Source of the DNA: CAZUGO01 sp964619935
GTDB taxonomy: Bacteria; Planctomycetota; Phycisphaerae; UBA1845; CAIVHJ01
Assembly: GCA_964619935.1 (NCBI GenBank)
Contig: CAZUGO010000020.1
Location: 60,340 to 124,339, forward strand
Direction: 5' to 3'
DNA: 64,000 bases
Below, piece after piece: positions 37,096-45,490 of this stretch; position 1 is the first letter of the stretch; every line of letters begins with the position of its first letter. Below the pieces are notes generated by a model that was given only the letters and a program-made list of their open reading frames with translations, ran no database searches and was not told the origin of the DNA. A program made the translations under genes and the position numbers.

Positions 37096-37731
37096 TTATT
37101 TCTTGCCGTCGTCGCTTCTGCCGGACACACTCTCGATGGCCTGTGCCGCGGCCTGGGCGCCGACGTCGATGTCGCGTTGCTCGCCGCCGAGGTACAGCCG
37201 GCCGAAGCTGCCGAACGACCGGACCTCCAGGATGTTGATTTCGGCGGCCTTCTCGGCCTCGTTGGCCGCCAGCGCCGAGTAGGCGGCCGGCTCGCATTCC
37301 AGGATGTACAGGGTCTGATCCGGCAGGATCATGTTGCCATGGCGCATGCGATTGATCAGTTGCGTCTGGTGGGCGTCGACATGGCGGATGACCTGGCTGG
37401 AGACCACCTTCGGTTTGCGGCGGTCGCCCTCCTGGACGCCCAGGGCATCCAGAATGGCCTGGCCGGCGGCCCGGACGTCCGCCTGGGAGTCCGAGTGGAT
37501 TTCCAGCATGCCGTACAGCCGTTCGACGATCTGCATGCCGGGCGTCACCTGCGTCGACTTCAGGGCGATGTCGGTGATGCGATTGATCTCGATGCCCGGC
37601 GAGATTTCCACGAACAGCGACGCCTGGCCGACGGTCGGCAGGTAGCCCTGGGCGACGGTGGCCAGGAAGGCGGCGAATTGCGGCTGCAGGCTGTCCAGAA
37701 AGACATAGCCGCGCAGGTCGACATGTTCCAT
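37096..37731 (-). CDS. Tandem-domain BMC-T shell protein, second type
   Basis: 211 aa with two BMC-like halves: MEHVDLRGYVFLDSLQPQFAAF with LFVEISPGIEINRITDIALK, and LYGMLEIHSDSQADVRAAGQ with ILECEPAAYSALAANEAEKAAEI. It differs strongly from the other tandem protein of the locus, as expected for distinct BMC-T groups that may form single or stacked trimers. ATG at 37731 has GAGGG upstream; a TTG at 37737 would overlap the preceding stop as TTGA. Confidence 0.85.
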   Translation of the reverse strand: MEHVDLRGYVFLDSLQPQFAAFLATVAQGYLPTVGQASLFVEISPGIEINRITDIALKSTQVTPGMQIVERLYGMLEIHSDSQADVRAAGQAILDALGVQEGDRRKPKVVSSQVIRHVDAHQTQLINRMRHGNMILPDQTLYILECEPAAYSALAANEAEKAAEINILEVRSFGSFGRLYLGGEQRDIDVGAQAAAQAIESVSGRSDDGKK

Positions 37732-37733
37732 CG

Positions 37734-39146
37734 TCAATCCCTCGATCCGGATGCGTCGCTGGGGCTGGACAGACCCTTGGATTCCTTGATGATCTTGACA
37801 CCGGCGCTGGCGCCCAGCCGGGTGGCGCCGGCCTGGATCATTCTCTGGGCATCTTCATAACTGCGGATCCCACCGGAGGCCTTGACGCCCATGCGCGTTC
37901 CGCGGACCGCGTCGGACATCAGGGCGACGTCGTGGGCGGTGGCCCCGCCGCCGCCGAATCCGGTGGAAGTCTTCACAAAGTCGGCGTGAGCCCGCTTGGC
38001 GAGGTGACAGGCCCGCACTTTCTCGTCGTCGGTCAGCAGGCTGGTTTCCAGGATGACCTTGCTCAGGGCCCGCCCTTCGATGCAGGCATCGGTGACCGCC
38101 CGGATGTCGCGGTAGACGGCGTCATCGTCGCCGCTCCTGAGGGCGCCGATGTTGATGACCATGTCGATTTCGCGGGCGCCTTCGCGGATGGCCCGCCGGG
38201 CTTCCAGCCCCTTGATTTCGGGCAGGTGCGTGCCGGTGGGAAAGCCCACCACGCTGCACACCGCCACCGGGGTGCCCGCGAGCTGCTCGGCGACCAGGCG
38301 GACGTAGGTCGGGTTGATGCAGACGCTGGCGAAGCCGTAGCGGGTGGCTTCGGCACACAGCGCGACGATTTCCTCGCGGGTGGCATCGGGGCGCAGCAGG
38401 GTGTGATCGATGTACTTGGCCAGGTCCTGGGGCAGATCGCCGCCGCCGGGTTGATGGCCGATGCGCTCGGCGCCCATGCCGACCAACTGCCGCACGAATT
38501 CGGGGTTGGTTTCGGCGCACATCTTGCAGAAGGTGCAGGCCAGGTTGGTACACACCGCGCCGCCGGGATCGGGGCGCGACAGTTCGGCCATCCGCCGGGC
38601 GATTTGTTCGATGTCTTGATCGGAGAGTGGGTCCATGGGATCCTCGTGCCGGCAGGCACACGGCCCGCCCGGCGCGCCGGTGCCGGCCTGCGGCTCAATC
38701 ATGGCGGCCCGCCGCAGGTGCCGCTCGACCGTGCACTCGGTGGACAACCACAGGTCGACAATCTGCAACGCCAGGTCCGGACCGACCAGTCCGGCTCCGA
38801 GCGTCAGCACGTTGGCGTTGTTGTGCTCCCGGCTGTTGCGGGCCGACGACAGATCATAACACAGCGCCGCCCGGACGCCCGGCAGCTTGTTGGCCGCCAT
38901 GGCCGACCCGATCCCGGCGCGGTCGATCATGATTCCGAAATCCGCCTCCCCGCCGGCGACCCGCCGGGCGACCGCGTGGGCCACCGTGGGGTAGTCTACC
39001 GGATCGCTGTTGTGGGTGCCGCAATCGTGAACGGCGTACCCCCGCTTTTCAAGTTCCGAGCGGATCTGCTCCTTGAGGGCGTACCCGCCATGGTCGGCCC
39101 CAATAGCGATCGCAGAACCGCGAGACGGGATGTCGCGTGAGGTCAT
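37734..39146 (-). CDS. deoC: RpiB-like / deoxyribose-phosphate aldolase fusion, first gene of BMC operon
   Basis: 470 aa. Residues about 10-150 are an RpiB/LacAB-type isomerase domain (AIAIGADHGGYALKEQI, SREHNNANVLTLGA) in which the catalytic-Cys loop reads MIDRAGIG, with Asp75 instead of Cys. Residues 171-470 are class I DeoC: EIDMVINIGAL, Schiff-base Lys in FVKTSTGF and the second Lys in GVKASGGIR, cleaving 2-deoxyribose 5-phosphate to glyceraldehyde 3-phosphate and acetaldehyde. Between them lie an amphipathic targeting-like helix (DQDIEQIARRMAEL) and a Cys cluster CTNLACTFCKMC. An internal ATG at 38636 with GAGGA upstream could also produce DeoC alone. ATG at 39146 begins the RpiB part. 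Confidence 0.9.
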   Translation of the reverse strand: MTSRDIPSRGSAIAIGADHGGYALKEQIRSELEKRGYAVHDCGTHNSDPVDYPTVAHAVARRVAGGEADFGIMIDRAGIGSAMAANKLPGVRAALCYDLSSARNSREHNNANVLTLGAGLVGPDLALQIVDLWLSTECTVERHLRRAAMIEPQAGTGAPGGPCACRHEDPMDPLSDQDIEQIARRMAELSRPDPGGAVCTNLACTFCKMCAETNPEFVRQLVGMGAERIGHQPGGGDLPQDLAKYIDHTLLRPDATREEIVALCAEATRYGFASVCINPTYVRLVAEQLAGTPVAVCSVVGFPTGTHLPEIKGLEARRAIREGAREIDMVINIGALRSGDDDAVYRDIRAVTDACIEGRALSKVILETSLLTDDEKVRACHLAKRAHADFVKTSTGFGGGGATAHDVALMSDAVRGTRMGVKASGGIRSYEDAQRMIQAGATRLGASAGVKIIKESKGLSSPSDASGSRD

Positions 39147-39155
39147 AGGCAGGGT

Positions 39156-39184
39156 ATTGAACGCCCGGGCAGCGCCCCTGTCAA
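39156..39184 (-). promoter_or_regulatory. Promoter of the microcompartment operon, nearly leaderless
   Basis: On the minus strand: TTGACA (39184-39179, perfect -35), 17-bp spacer, TTCAAT (39161-39156, 4 of 6). The ATG at 39146 follows only 9 bases after the -10 box, so a transcript starting about 7 bases downstream of the box would have almost no leader. Confidence 0.55.
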
Positions 39185-39405
39185 GTGATCCCGGTGGCCC
39201 CCAGTCGGTTGGGCGAATTGGTGGGACGCCGCCGCACGGCGCCGCGCGCCAGCGGCTGACGGTTTTCTGGAGGCCGGCGGCAACCGCCGGCGGATCCTTG
39301 CGGATTCCGAAACCGCGGTTGTATCCTGCCTGCCGGAAGGTCGCTGTCCTTACCCCACCGCGCTGTGCCCGGGCCGGCGACATCAGTTGCAATGGAGATC
39401 AGCAC

Positions 39406-40209
39406 ATGGTCATTGCCCTGGCATCACCCGCCGTCGCCTTGTCGCTCGCTGATGGCCTGGACAAGATCAAGCGGTTGCTGTCCGAAGCCTCGACCCGCGG
39501 CGCGGAGATCGTGTGCTTCCCGGAAGCCTACCTCCCCGGTCTGCGCGGGCAAGACTTCGAAGTCTTGCCCTTTGATCAGACGCTGCAGGAACGGGTCATC
39601 CAGACCGTCGCGAAATGGGCACGAACCTATGTGCTGACGACGATCCTGGGCATGGAACGGCTCAGCGAGGCGGGTCGCCAGATTGTCGCGGTGGTCATCG
39701 ATGCCCGAGGCCGGATTCAGGGCTACCAGACCAAGAACCAACTGGACCCCAGCGAAGATCAGTTCTATGTGCCCGGCAGCACCCGACAACTGTTCGAGAC
39801 CAACGGGATCAAGTTCGGCGTGGCCATCTGCCATGAGGGCTGGCGCTATCCCGAGACGGTCCGTTGGGCGGCGGTGCGCGGCGCCGCGATCGTTTTTCAT
39901 CCGCAGCACACGGGCAGCGATCAGCACGGCGTCCGCCTGACGCAGTGGGGCGCGGCCAGCGCGCCGTACTACGAAAAGGCGATGATGCTCCGCAGCATTG
40001 AAAACACCATCTACTTTGCCAGCGTCAACTACGCCCTGCGCTTCCAGGAATCGGCGACCAGTCTCATCGCCCCCTCCGGCCAGTGCCAGGCGTACCTGCC
40101 CTATGGGCAGCAAGGCGTCCTGGTGCAGGACATCGCCGTCGAAGACGCCACCGGTCTGCTGGCCCGGCGTTACGCTTCCGAACGATATGCGGAATCCACG
40201 CCGGAATGA
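39406..40209 (+). CDS. Nitrilase-superfamily carbon-nitrogen hydrolase
   Basis: 267 aa single-domain CN hydrolase. The Glu-Lys-Cys triad is visible: Glu in CFPEAYLPGLRG, Lys in YQTKNQLDPSEDQFY and Cys in GVAICHEGWRYPE. The length suits omega-amidase, carbamoyl-putrescine amidase-like or aliphatic amidase branches; the substrate cannot be told. There is no signal peptide. ATG at 39406 follows GGAG; the frame is open upstream into the divergent promoter region. Divergent from the microcompartment operon, so it may share its regulatory region, but no other link is visible. Confidence 0.88.
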   Translation: MVIALASPAVALSLADGLDKIKRLLSEASTRGAEIVCFPEAYLPGLRGQDFEVLPFDQTLQERVIQTVAKWARTYVLTTILGMERLSEAGRQIVAVVIDARGRIQGYQTKNQLDPSEDQFYVPGSTRQLFETNGIKFGVAICHEGWRYPETVRWAAVRGAAIVFHPQHTGSDQHGVRLTQWGAASAPYYEKAMMLRSIENTIYFASVNYALRFQESATSLIAPSGQCQAYLPYGQQGVLVQDIAVEDATGLLARRYASERYAESTPE

Positions 40210-40395
40210 CCGCCCGCCCGGCGTCACAAAGCGAGACCCCAGACGGGGACCCGCCAGCCCATCAAGTTCGCGCATCCCGTCGAGATTCCAAGCCTTGAGG
40301 TGATTCACCCTGCCTCGCCTGCTGGCCGAGCGCCAAGGCTGCTTCCAAGTCGCTATCGCGTGCTGCAGAAGTGCCAAGCAGTCGCTCCAAATGTC

Positions 40396-40523
40396 AAATC
40401 AAGATACCACAAGTACCAAATGGTATCTTCATTTAATCAAAATGAAGATACCATTTCAATCAAATCAAGATACCATTTGAATAAAATGAAGATACCATTT
40501 TAGTGAAATGAAGATACCATTTG
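40396..40523. repeat. AT-rich inverted-repeat array, copy B (unit AAATGAAGATACCATTT)
   Basis: Six units of the same repeat as at 13376-13499: AAATCAAGATACCA (40396), GGTATCTTCATTT (40422-40434, opposite orientation), AAAATGAAGATACCATTT (40439-40456), AAATCAAGATACCATTTG (40462-40479), AAAATGAAGATACCATTT (40484-40501) and AAATGAAGATACCATTTG (40506-40523). The second and third form a 13-bp stem with a 5-base loop. Three direct units at 40462, 40484 and 40506 repeat every 22 bp, close to two helical turns. The 360-base gap 40210-40569 between convergent genes holds nothing else recognisable. Confidence 0.88.
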
Positions 40524-40569
40524 ATCCAAGATCCACCCGGCCCGGGCATGGCTTTCCAGGATCCTGGGC

Positions 40570-43449
40570 TTAGGTGGCGGCCATGGCGGCAATGATGTTG
40601 TTGCGGGCGGCGTAGCGGGCGGGCAGCACGCCGGCGATCAGGCAGACGCCGAGGGTCAGCCCGATCCCCAGGCCGACCATGTCCCACGGCATGGTCCAGG
40701 GTGCGTCGAAGCCCCAGACCGCCAGGGTGATGGCGTTGATGCTGCGGCCGAGGTGCAGCCCGGCCAGCAAGCCCAGGGCACTGCCCAGGACCCCCAGGAT
40801 CAGCGCCTCGGCCAGGATCAGGCGGATGACCTGCGACCGGCTGGCCCCGATGGCCCGCAGCACCGCAATCTGCCGGATGCGCACCGCCACGTTGGCCATC
40901 ATCAGGTTGCCGGCGCCCAGGGCCACCACGATCAAGCCGATAATCGGGATGATGCTGATCAGGCGCGAAGTGCGATAAACCTCGCGATCAATCATTTCCT
41001 TGAGCAGGCGCACCGATCCGGTCAGGGCGTTCGGCCGGTCGACCGCGAACTTGATGCGGTGCAGGATGACCTGCTCCTTGAAGCGCTGCCAGCGCTGCTG
41101 CGGGGTCAGCTCATACCAGAAGTACGACCGAATCACATTCAAGGCCTCGCCGAGGGGGCTGAACTCAGCAGGCGGTCCCTGGCCGGCCGGATGCTTCAGC
41201 CACTGGTCGATGGCCGCGACGTCGGCGGCATACTCCGGCAATTGGGGACCCCAGTCGACCAGCAGTTGGGCCGCGGTCCGCAGGTCGAGGTGCCGCGGTG
41301 GATGGTCCTGCTCAAACAGCGCGGGCGGATCGCCGACCTCGGCGGGCATGTCCAGGTTCAGCAACAGGAGCGAGATGAACTGAACGTTGAAGATCTGTTG
41401 GGCATCTTCCAATGACCCGATGATCGATGACCCCGAGGCCTTCATGAGCTGCTGGTCGGCTTTGAACACCACCGCGGCGACATCGAGCGACGGTGATCGG
41501 ACCACCCCGGCGACCTCGAATTCGTGGCGCGTGCGTCCGGCAGTGATCGGCACCAGATCGCCGGCGTGCAAGCCCAGGATGTTGGCCGCATCCTGGGGCA
41601 CCAGCACACATCCGCCGCCGGCCATCTTGGCCATGGCGTCGTCGGGGTCGCCTTCCAGGTACTCCAGTTGGGTGTTCTGCAGGAAGCGGCGGACGTCGAG
41701 AGCCACGAACATCGATAATGGAAAGCGCGAAACGGCCGCGCCCGACTTGTTCGGGCTGTCGACGCGACACACGAAGTTGGTGGCCCCGACAAGGTCCTTG
41801 ACGCCCGGCATGGCCCGGACCTGCGCCAATTGGGCGGCGGGCATCTGGTTCATCATCCAGACGAAGCCCTCCGGAATCTTGGTTGGAAAATCCCAGCCGG
41901 CCATGACGCTGTCGACGTGGGCGGTCAGGCCGATGACCAGCGACAAGGCCACCATGAACCCGGTGCAGATGGCGCCGCTGCGCCATGGGGTGCTGGCGAT
42001 CTGATCGTGCAGCAACGGCCGGCGAATTCGCAACAGTGCGGCCACCAGTGGCGACAAGGCATTGCTGGCCCAGCGGGCCGCCGCGGGCGCCAGCAGGGCA
42101 TAGCCGCCGAACAGCGTCACCAGTCCGGCGGTGTACGCGCCCTCGTTGAACCACCAATGGCCCGGCACCGTCGCCAGGGCGAGTTCGTGCAGGCCAATGA
42201 GCGCCAGTCCGACGACCGCCGCCACCAGGGCCAGACCCGGCCGCGGGGTACGGCTCATCGGCTTGGTGGCGGCCAGCGGTGACACCGCAGCGGCCTGCAC
42301 CGCCGGAACCAGCCCGCTGAGCAGCGCGGTGGCGAGTCCGCCGACGCCGCCGATCCACAGTCCGCGGGGGCTGATCACCAGTTCCTGGAGGTACTCGGGC
42401 AGAATCCGCACGCTGATCATGGCCAACCCGATCCCGATCGGAATCCCGGCGATCACGCCGATGACGCCGATCGGCACGATCTCCATCCCGGTGACCACGG
42501 CCATCTGCAGCCGCGACATTCCGGCGCAGCGCATCATGCCCATGTGGGTGATGCGCTCGATCATGCCCATGCTCAACGTCGTGACCACGATGAACATCGA
42601 GGTCAGCAGGGCTACGGCCGACATCAGGTTGAGGATGAACTCGCTCATGTCGCGGGCGTTGTTGACCTGCCTCATGCGTGCTTCGGCGGTGTTGACCGGA
42701 TAGTCCCCGCCGCGGGCACTGACGATGGCCTCGATCTGCTTGGCGGTGGCATTGACGGTCGCGATGGAGTCGTCGTGCAACAGCACGTCGATGACGCTGA
42801 CCTGGCCGCGCTGACCGGTGACCGCCTGCAACTCGTCGAGCAGGACCACCAGGGTGGGCCGTTGAAACTGGCTGATGCGCCGCTGCACGTAGCGGCCAAC
42901 GATGGTGAACGACCGGCCGGCGTCGTTGGGGCCGGCCGACAGCCGCACGGTGTCGCCGAGGTCCAGTCCCTCGGCGGCGGCCAGGGCATCTTCAATCATG
43001 CAGCGCCCGCGATCGGCGGCGGTCAGCAGCCGGCCGTCGACCGGGCGGGCGGTGCGGGTCAGCGGGGTCTCCAGCCCGCGGTAGGCTCGCAACTGGTACT
43101 CGGAGTCGGGGTCGATGCCGATGGCGTCGATCGGTTGCGGTCCGCGCACGCTGGGTTCCATGCGGCAGGCAAACTTGGCCTTCGGGCACACGGTGCGGAC
43201 GTTTTCCAGGGCCCGGATCGGCGCGATCAGCCCTTCGTCGACGATGTCCAGGTACGACGGTTCAACGCTGATCTGGCTGCGCCCCACCCAGCCCTGGATC
43301 TGGTCGCCGATGCTGGCGATGAACGACTGATAGGCGCTGGTAATCCACACCACGATGGCCACGCCCAGGGCGACGGCCAGCGCGGCGCCGGCCGTCCGCC
43401 CGGGCTTAACCCGTAAGTTCCTGGTACCGAGCAGCGACCAGTGCCGCAT
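40570..43449 (-). CDS. Large FtsX/LolCE-type ABC transporter permease
   Basis: 959 aa permease with two FtsX domains: an N-terminal helix (RNLRVKPGRTAGAALAVALGVAIVV), a large periplasmic region, a first set of three helices around residue 300 (MGMIERITHMGMMRCAGMSRLQM), a central helix group, a second periplasmic region, and a C-terminal FtsX domain with NVAVRIRQIAVLRAIGASRSQVIRL and PARYAARNNIIAAMAAT. This is the long predicted-permease type that pairs with a single LolD-like ATPase, encoded immediately upstream with a 44-base overlap. Export or extraction of a lipid or lipoprotein is plausible; the substrate is unknown. ATG at 43449. Confidence 0.9.
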   Translation of the reverse strand: MRHWSLLGTRNLRVKPGRTAGAALAVALGVAIVVWITSAYQSFIASIGDQIQGWVGRSQISVEPSYLDIVDEGLIAPIRALENVRTVCPKAKFACRMEPSVRGPQPIDAIGIDPDSEYQLRAYRGLETPLTRTARPVDGRLLTAADRGRCMIEDALAAAEGLDLGDTVRLSAGPNDAGRSFTIVGRYVQRRISQFQRPTLVVLLDELQAVTGQRGQVSVIDVLLHDDSIATVNATAKQIEAIVSARGGDYPVNTAEARMRQVNNARDMSEFILNLMSAVALLTSMFIVVTTLSMGMIERITHMGMMRCAGMSRLQMAVVTGMEIVPIGVIGVIAGIPIGIGLAMISVRILPEYLQELVISPRGLWIGGVGGLATALLSGLVPAVQAAAVSPLAATKPMSRTPRPGLALVAAVVGLALIGLHELALATVPGHWWFNEGAYTAGLVTLFGGYALLAPAAARWASNALSPLVAALLRIRRPLLHDQIASTPWRSGAICTGFMVALSLVIGLTAHVDSVMAGWDFPTKIPEGFVWMMNQMPAAQLAQVRAMPGVKDLVGATNFVCRVDSPNKSGAAVSRFPLSMFVALDVRRFLQNTQLEYLEGDPDDAMAKMAGGGCVLVPQDAANILGLHAGDLVPITAGRTRHEFEVAGVVRSPSLDVAAVVFKADQQLMKASGSSIIGSLEDAQQIFNVQFISLLLLNLDMPAEVGDPPALFEQDHPPRHLDLRTAAQLLVDWGPQLPEYAADVAAIDQWLKHPAGQGPPAEFSPLGEALNVIRSYFWYELTPQQRWQRFKEQVILHRIKFAVDRPNALTGSVRLLKEMIDREVYRTSRLISIIPIIGLIVVALGAGNLMMANVAVRIRQIAVLRAIGASRSQVIRLILAEALILGVLGSALGLLAGLHLGRSINAITLAVWGFDAPWTMPWDMVGLGIGLTLGVCLIAGVLPARYAARNNIIAAMAAT

Positions 43450-44146
43450 GGCCGGCTCCTTCCGGGATGATTTCGCCGAGCAGGGTGCCGTCGCGCAGCA
43501 CGCAAATCCGGTCGGCAAACGAGGCCCCGTGGGCTTCGTGGGTGACCATTACGATGGTCTTGTGGTTGTCATGGGCCAGGCGATGCAACAACTCCCAGAT
43601 TTCCAGTGAGTGCTGCGAATCCAGGTTGCCGGTGGGCTCGTCGGCCAGAATCATGACCGGGTCGTTGACCAGGGCCCGGGCGATGGCGACGCGCTGTTGC
43701 TCACCGCCCGACAGCGCCTGCGGGCGGTGGCCGGCCCGGCCTTGAAGGTGCACCAGCTCGATCATGGCGGCGGCGCGCTCGCGGAGGTTCGCGGTGGTGG
43801 CACCGTCGACCAACAGCGGCAGAGCGGCGTTCTCTCGAGCGGTCAGGCCCGGCAGCAGGTTGAACTGCTGGAACACGATGCCCAGGCGCTTCCGCCGAAA
43901 CAGGGTCCGCTGACCGTCGTTCATGGACGACAGGTCTTCACCGTCGATGGTCAACGATCCGGAGGTCGGGGTGTCCAGGGCCCCGGCCAGGTGCAGGAAG
44001 GTGCTCTTACCCGATCCGCTGGCGCCCATGACGGCCACGAACTCGCCGCGGGCAACGGTCAGGTTGAGTCCGTCCAGCGCACGGACCTCCTCGTTGCCAC
44101 TGGAATAGTGTTTGTGTAAGTCCGCGGCGGTCAGAACCAGATCCAC
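43406..44146 (-). CDS. LolD/FtsE-like ABC transporter ATP-binding protein
   Basis: 246 aa. Walker A GASGSGKST, Q-loop IVFQQFNLLPGLTA, signature LSGGEQQRVAIARA, Walker B MILADEPTGNLDS and H-loop VMVTHE are complete. It partners with the downstream FtsX-type permease, which it overlaps by 44 bases. GTG at 44146, with GGGGA upstream, was chosen because sequence before it is Pro/Arg-rich and shows no family similarity. From 44147 to 44392 no gene was seen. Confidence 0.92.
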   Translation of the reverse strand: MDLVLTAADLHKHYSSGNEEVRALDGLNLTVARGEFVAVMGASGSGKSTFLHLAGALDTPTSGSLTIDGEDLSSMNDGQRTLFRRKRLGIVFQQFNLLPGLTARENAALPLLVDGATTANLRERAAAMIELVHLQGRAGHRPQALSGGEQQRVAIARALVNDPVMILADEPTGNLDSQHSLEIWELLHRLAHDNHKTIVMVTHEAHGASFADRICVLRDGTLLGEIIPEGAGHAALVAARYQELTG

Positions 44147-44392
44147 GTGCCATCCCCGCGTCTGTCGACAGCAAATCGCCCCATTGTGCGGTGGCACCCG
44201 CTCGCGGTCAATGGGCGGCGGGAGCCCGGCAAGACGCACGTCCAACCACAACGGTCGGCCTGGTTGCTGCCGTTCCCGTCGGCCTTCCGGGGCCACACGC
44301 CCGATAGGAATCAGGCGCGGGAGGCCCGGTTGCGGGCGGCCCACGAAAGGGGTCAACCCTTGCAGGGCGGAGGTGTTCATATCTTATGCTAA

Positions 44393-44857
44393 TCAGTGAG
44401 CCCCGCTGGGGTTCAAGGGTGAACGCGACAGTGCTGGCTTGGTCTGGGTTCCAACGGGGTGCCGGTCGGCTGCGGGGTTGGCTTCGATGGTGGCGTTGAT
44501 CCTGCCCACCTGCTCGCTCCGGCCCAACAACCCACAGATGTTGGCCAGGTCGGATTGATAAGCGCGATTGCCGTCATCCTCCGCAAGCAGGCGCTCATGG
44601 ATTCCCAAGGACCGTTCGTAGTCCTTTGAAGCCGCCGGCCACTCTTTCCGGATCCCGTGCACTTTTCCCCGAAGCAGCAACGCAAAGCCGTGCAGCCGCT
44701 GCCAGGCGCGGTTGTCCGGCTCCCGGCGCCGCATCGCCTCAGCCAGGGCCAAGGCTTCATCACAGTGGGGGCGTGCCGATTCGGCGTCGCTGCCCTCGAC
44801 GTCCATTTCCGCCAGTCGATGGTGGGCGCCGAGCAATTCGGGGGTAGCCGCGGGCAT
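44393..44857 (-). pseudogene. TPR-like C-terminal fragment, probably a decayed kinase-TPR gene
   Basis: 154 aa, helical and Ala/Glu/Arg-rich with TPR-like periodicity: RPHCDEALALAEAMRRREPDN, RLHGFALLLRGKV, WPAASKDYERSLGIHERLLAEDDGN and YQSDLANICGLLG. This pattern resembles the C-terminal TPR tails of large planctomycete Ser/Thr kinases, but no kinase or further TPR sequence precedes it. The frame continues upstream of the ATG without recognisable coding character. A 5'-truncated remnant is the most likely explanation; a small independent TPR protein cannot be excluded. Confidence 0.45.
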
Positions 44858-45490
44858 GGAGGACCAACGTGCCCGGCGCGGAGAGGGTGGGAAGCTGAGG
44901 GGATCTTGCGCGTGTACGTGCCGCTGCCTAAGAAAGAAGCGAGTTCGGTTAACACACCATAATGGCGGGCGTGCACGCGCATCTCAGCTTCTTGATTGCT
45001 GCTCGGTCTGTCGAGTTGCGGACATCGTGAACCAGGACGCGTCCATGCCCAGGCGGGTTGTCGGGTTGACCTGAGCGCAAGGGTTGCCGCGAGAGCGCGA
45101 CCCGTCAGCCAGCGCCGGCATCCCGGACGGCGTGACCTGCGGGTCGGCCGCATCGCCCCTTTTTAGCTGTGGCACGCCGGGCCGACGCCGGCCCGCCAAC
45201 TGCCTCACCAGCGCCGTACGATCCATCGCAGCGCCACCGCCGCGGCTGTCGCCGCAGACGAAATCCGGGTTGCCGCCGGAACCTGCCACGAAGCAATCAA
45301 CCTGCTGGGCACTTGGGGCCGGTTCACACCGGTGATCGGCGCTCCCCCAAGGAACGCACGGTTTTGCGGCGCTGCGCGGGATCATGCGTGAGCGCGCCGG
45401 ATTTCCGGCCTTTTACATAGGGCGGCCGATCCGCGCGATCGGCGAGAAAGACTCGGCGTGGATTGCGGTAACTGTTCAAAAGGGAAGATC
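44858..45490. other. 633-base stretch without a recognised gene
   Basis: No convincing coding region. A minus-strand frame 44984-45385 has neither a family signature nor a ribosome-binding site. Near its right end, GCCGATC (45425) and GATCGGC (45443) form a 7-bp hairpin about 50 bases before the next gene, perhaps in its leader. The segment may contain degraded remains of the TPR gene. Confidence 0.4.

Noticed and set aside
44984..45385. Minus-strand frame of 133 codons in the gene-poor stretch
   Set aside because: No recognisable motif, no Shine-Dalgarno sequence and biased toward Arg/Pro/Ser; not supported as a gene.
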